Shown: positions 63,991 through 64,000 of the stretch, piece by piece
Position numbering within the stretch: position 1 is the first letter of the stretch
How the letters are laid out: every line of letters starts with the position of its first letter
Assembly: GCF_007741515.1 (NCBI RefSeq)
Contig: NZ_CP036263.1
Coordinates: forward strand, 1,860,001-1,924,000
Length of the DNA stretch: 64,000 bases
Direction of reading: 5' to 3'
DNA from: Adhaeretor mobilis
Lineage (GTDB): Bacteria > Planctomycetota > Planctomycetia > Pirellulales > Lacipirellulaceae
Program-made: the position numbers and the translations under genes
The notes under the pieces: generated by a model
Databases searched by the model: none
Told to the model about the DNA's origin: nothing
The model's input: only the letters and a program-made list of their open reading frames with translations

Positions 63991-64000
63991 CTAGGTTGTG

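Noticed and set aside
1..64000. CRISPR arrays, tRNA or rRNA genes
   Set aside because: No regularly spaced direct repeats and no tRNA or rRNA core sequence were recognised on either strand.

Overview
The window is from a planctomycete, most likely of the Pirellulales. It carries DUF1559 proteins with type IV pilin-like N-termini, PEP-CTERM proteins with dockerin-like repeats, a DUF1549/LamG/DUF1553 cytochrome gene next to a DUF1501 gene, an SGNH/propeller/HEAT/cupredoxin/cytochrome giant, a sulfatase fossil and many sugar isomerase and Gfo/Idh/MocA genes. No rRNA, tRNA or CRISPR array was seen.

Region 1 (1-16509) and region 3 (28116-40761) read together as one peptidoglycan-scavenging locus, split by a mobile and repeat-rich island. 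Region 1 has a dipeptide epimerase (partial) with a DUF1611 gene, a XylR-type AraC regulator, anmK, a MurK-like kinase with murQ, an SSS symporter that resembles MurT of Tannerella, a secreted AmiE-NamZ fusion, and a SpoIID-type lytic enzyme with a PEP-CTERM tail. Region 3 has a GH9-polysaccharide deacetylase fusion, a GHL10 (DigH/YddW-like) enzyme with a PEP-CTERM tail, and a tight five-gene operon: GHL10, AmpG-like permease, tandem GNAT, NagZ (GH3) and an M19 dipeptidase. Together these could cut stripped glycan strands outside the cell, release MurNAc, anhydro-MurNAc, GlcNAc and muropeptides, import them, and channel the sugars to GlcNAc-6-P and the peptides to amino acids. The SpoIID and GHL10 enzymes share a C-terminal module (beta-sandwich, dockerin-like repeat, PEP-CTERM), which suggests one surface display system for both.

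Region 2 (16510-28115) is an accessory island. Small membrane-protein or lipoprotein genes are separated by a dispersed intergenic repeat (core GACGCGTC-GCCGATGAA). It holds a complete IS4-family element with 30-bp inverted repeats and an 11-bp target duplication, an internally deleted relative, an IS110-family element with a highly structured noncoding end, a solo IS end fused to an orphan PEP-CTERM tail, and a CBM6 beta-helix protein gene between 36-bp direct repeats. Two of the insertions fall inside the dispersed repeat.

Region 4 (41424-63875) is about carbohydrate and C1/redox functions. It has a decayed sulfatase start, a ThuA-like protein, a hydroxypyruvate-isomerase-like protein, the 1509-residue multidomain giant, and a DUF4432/cupin/TIM-barrel/Gfo-Idh-MocA/DUF1080 group followed by an RbsBAC-type sugar ABC transporter. 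This group matches the known 3-keto-glycoside type of pathway. The DUF1549/DUF1553 and DUF1501 pair closes the window.
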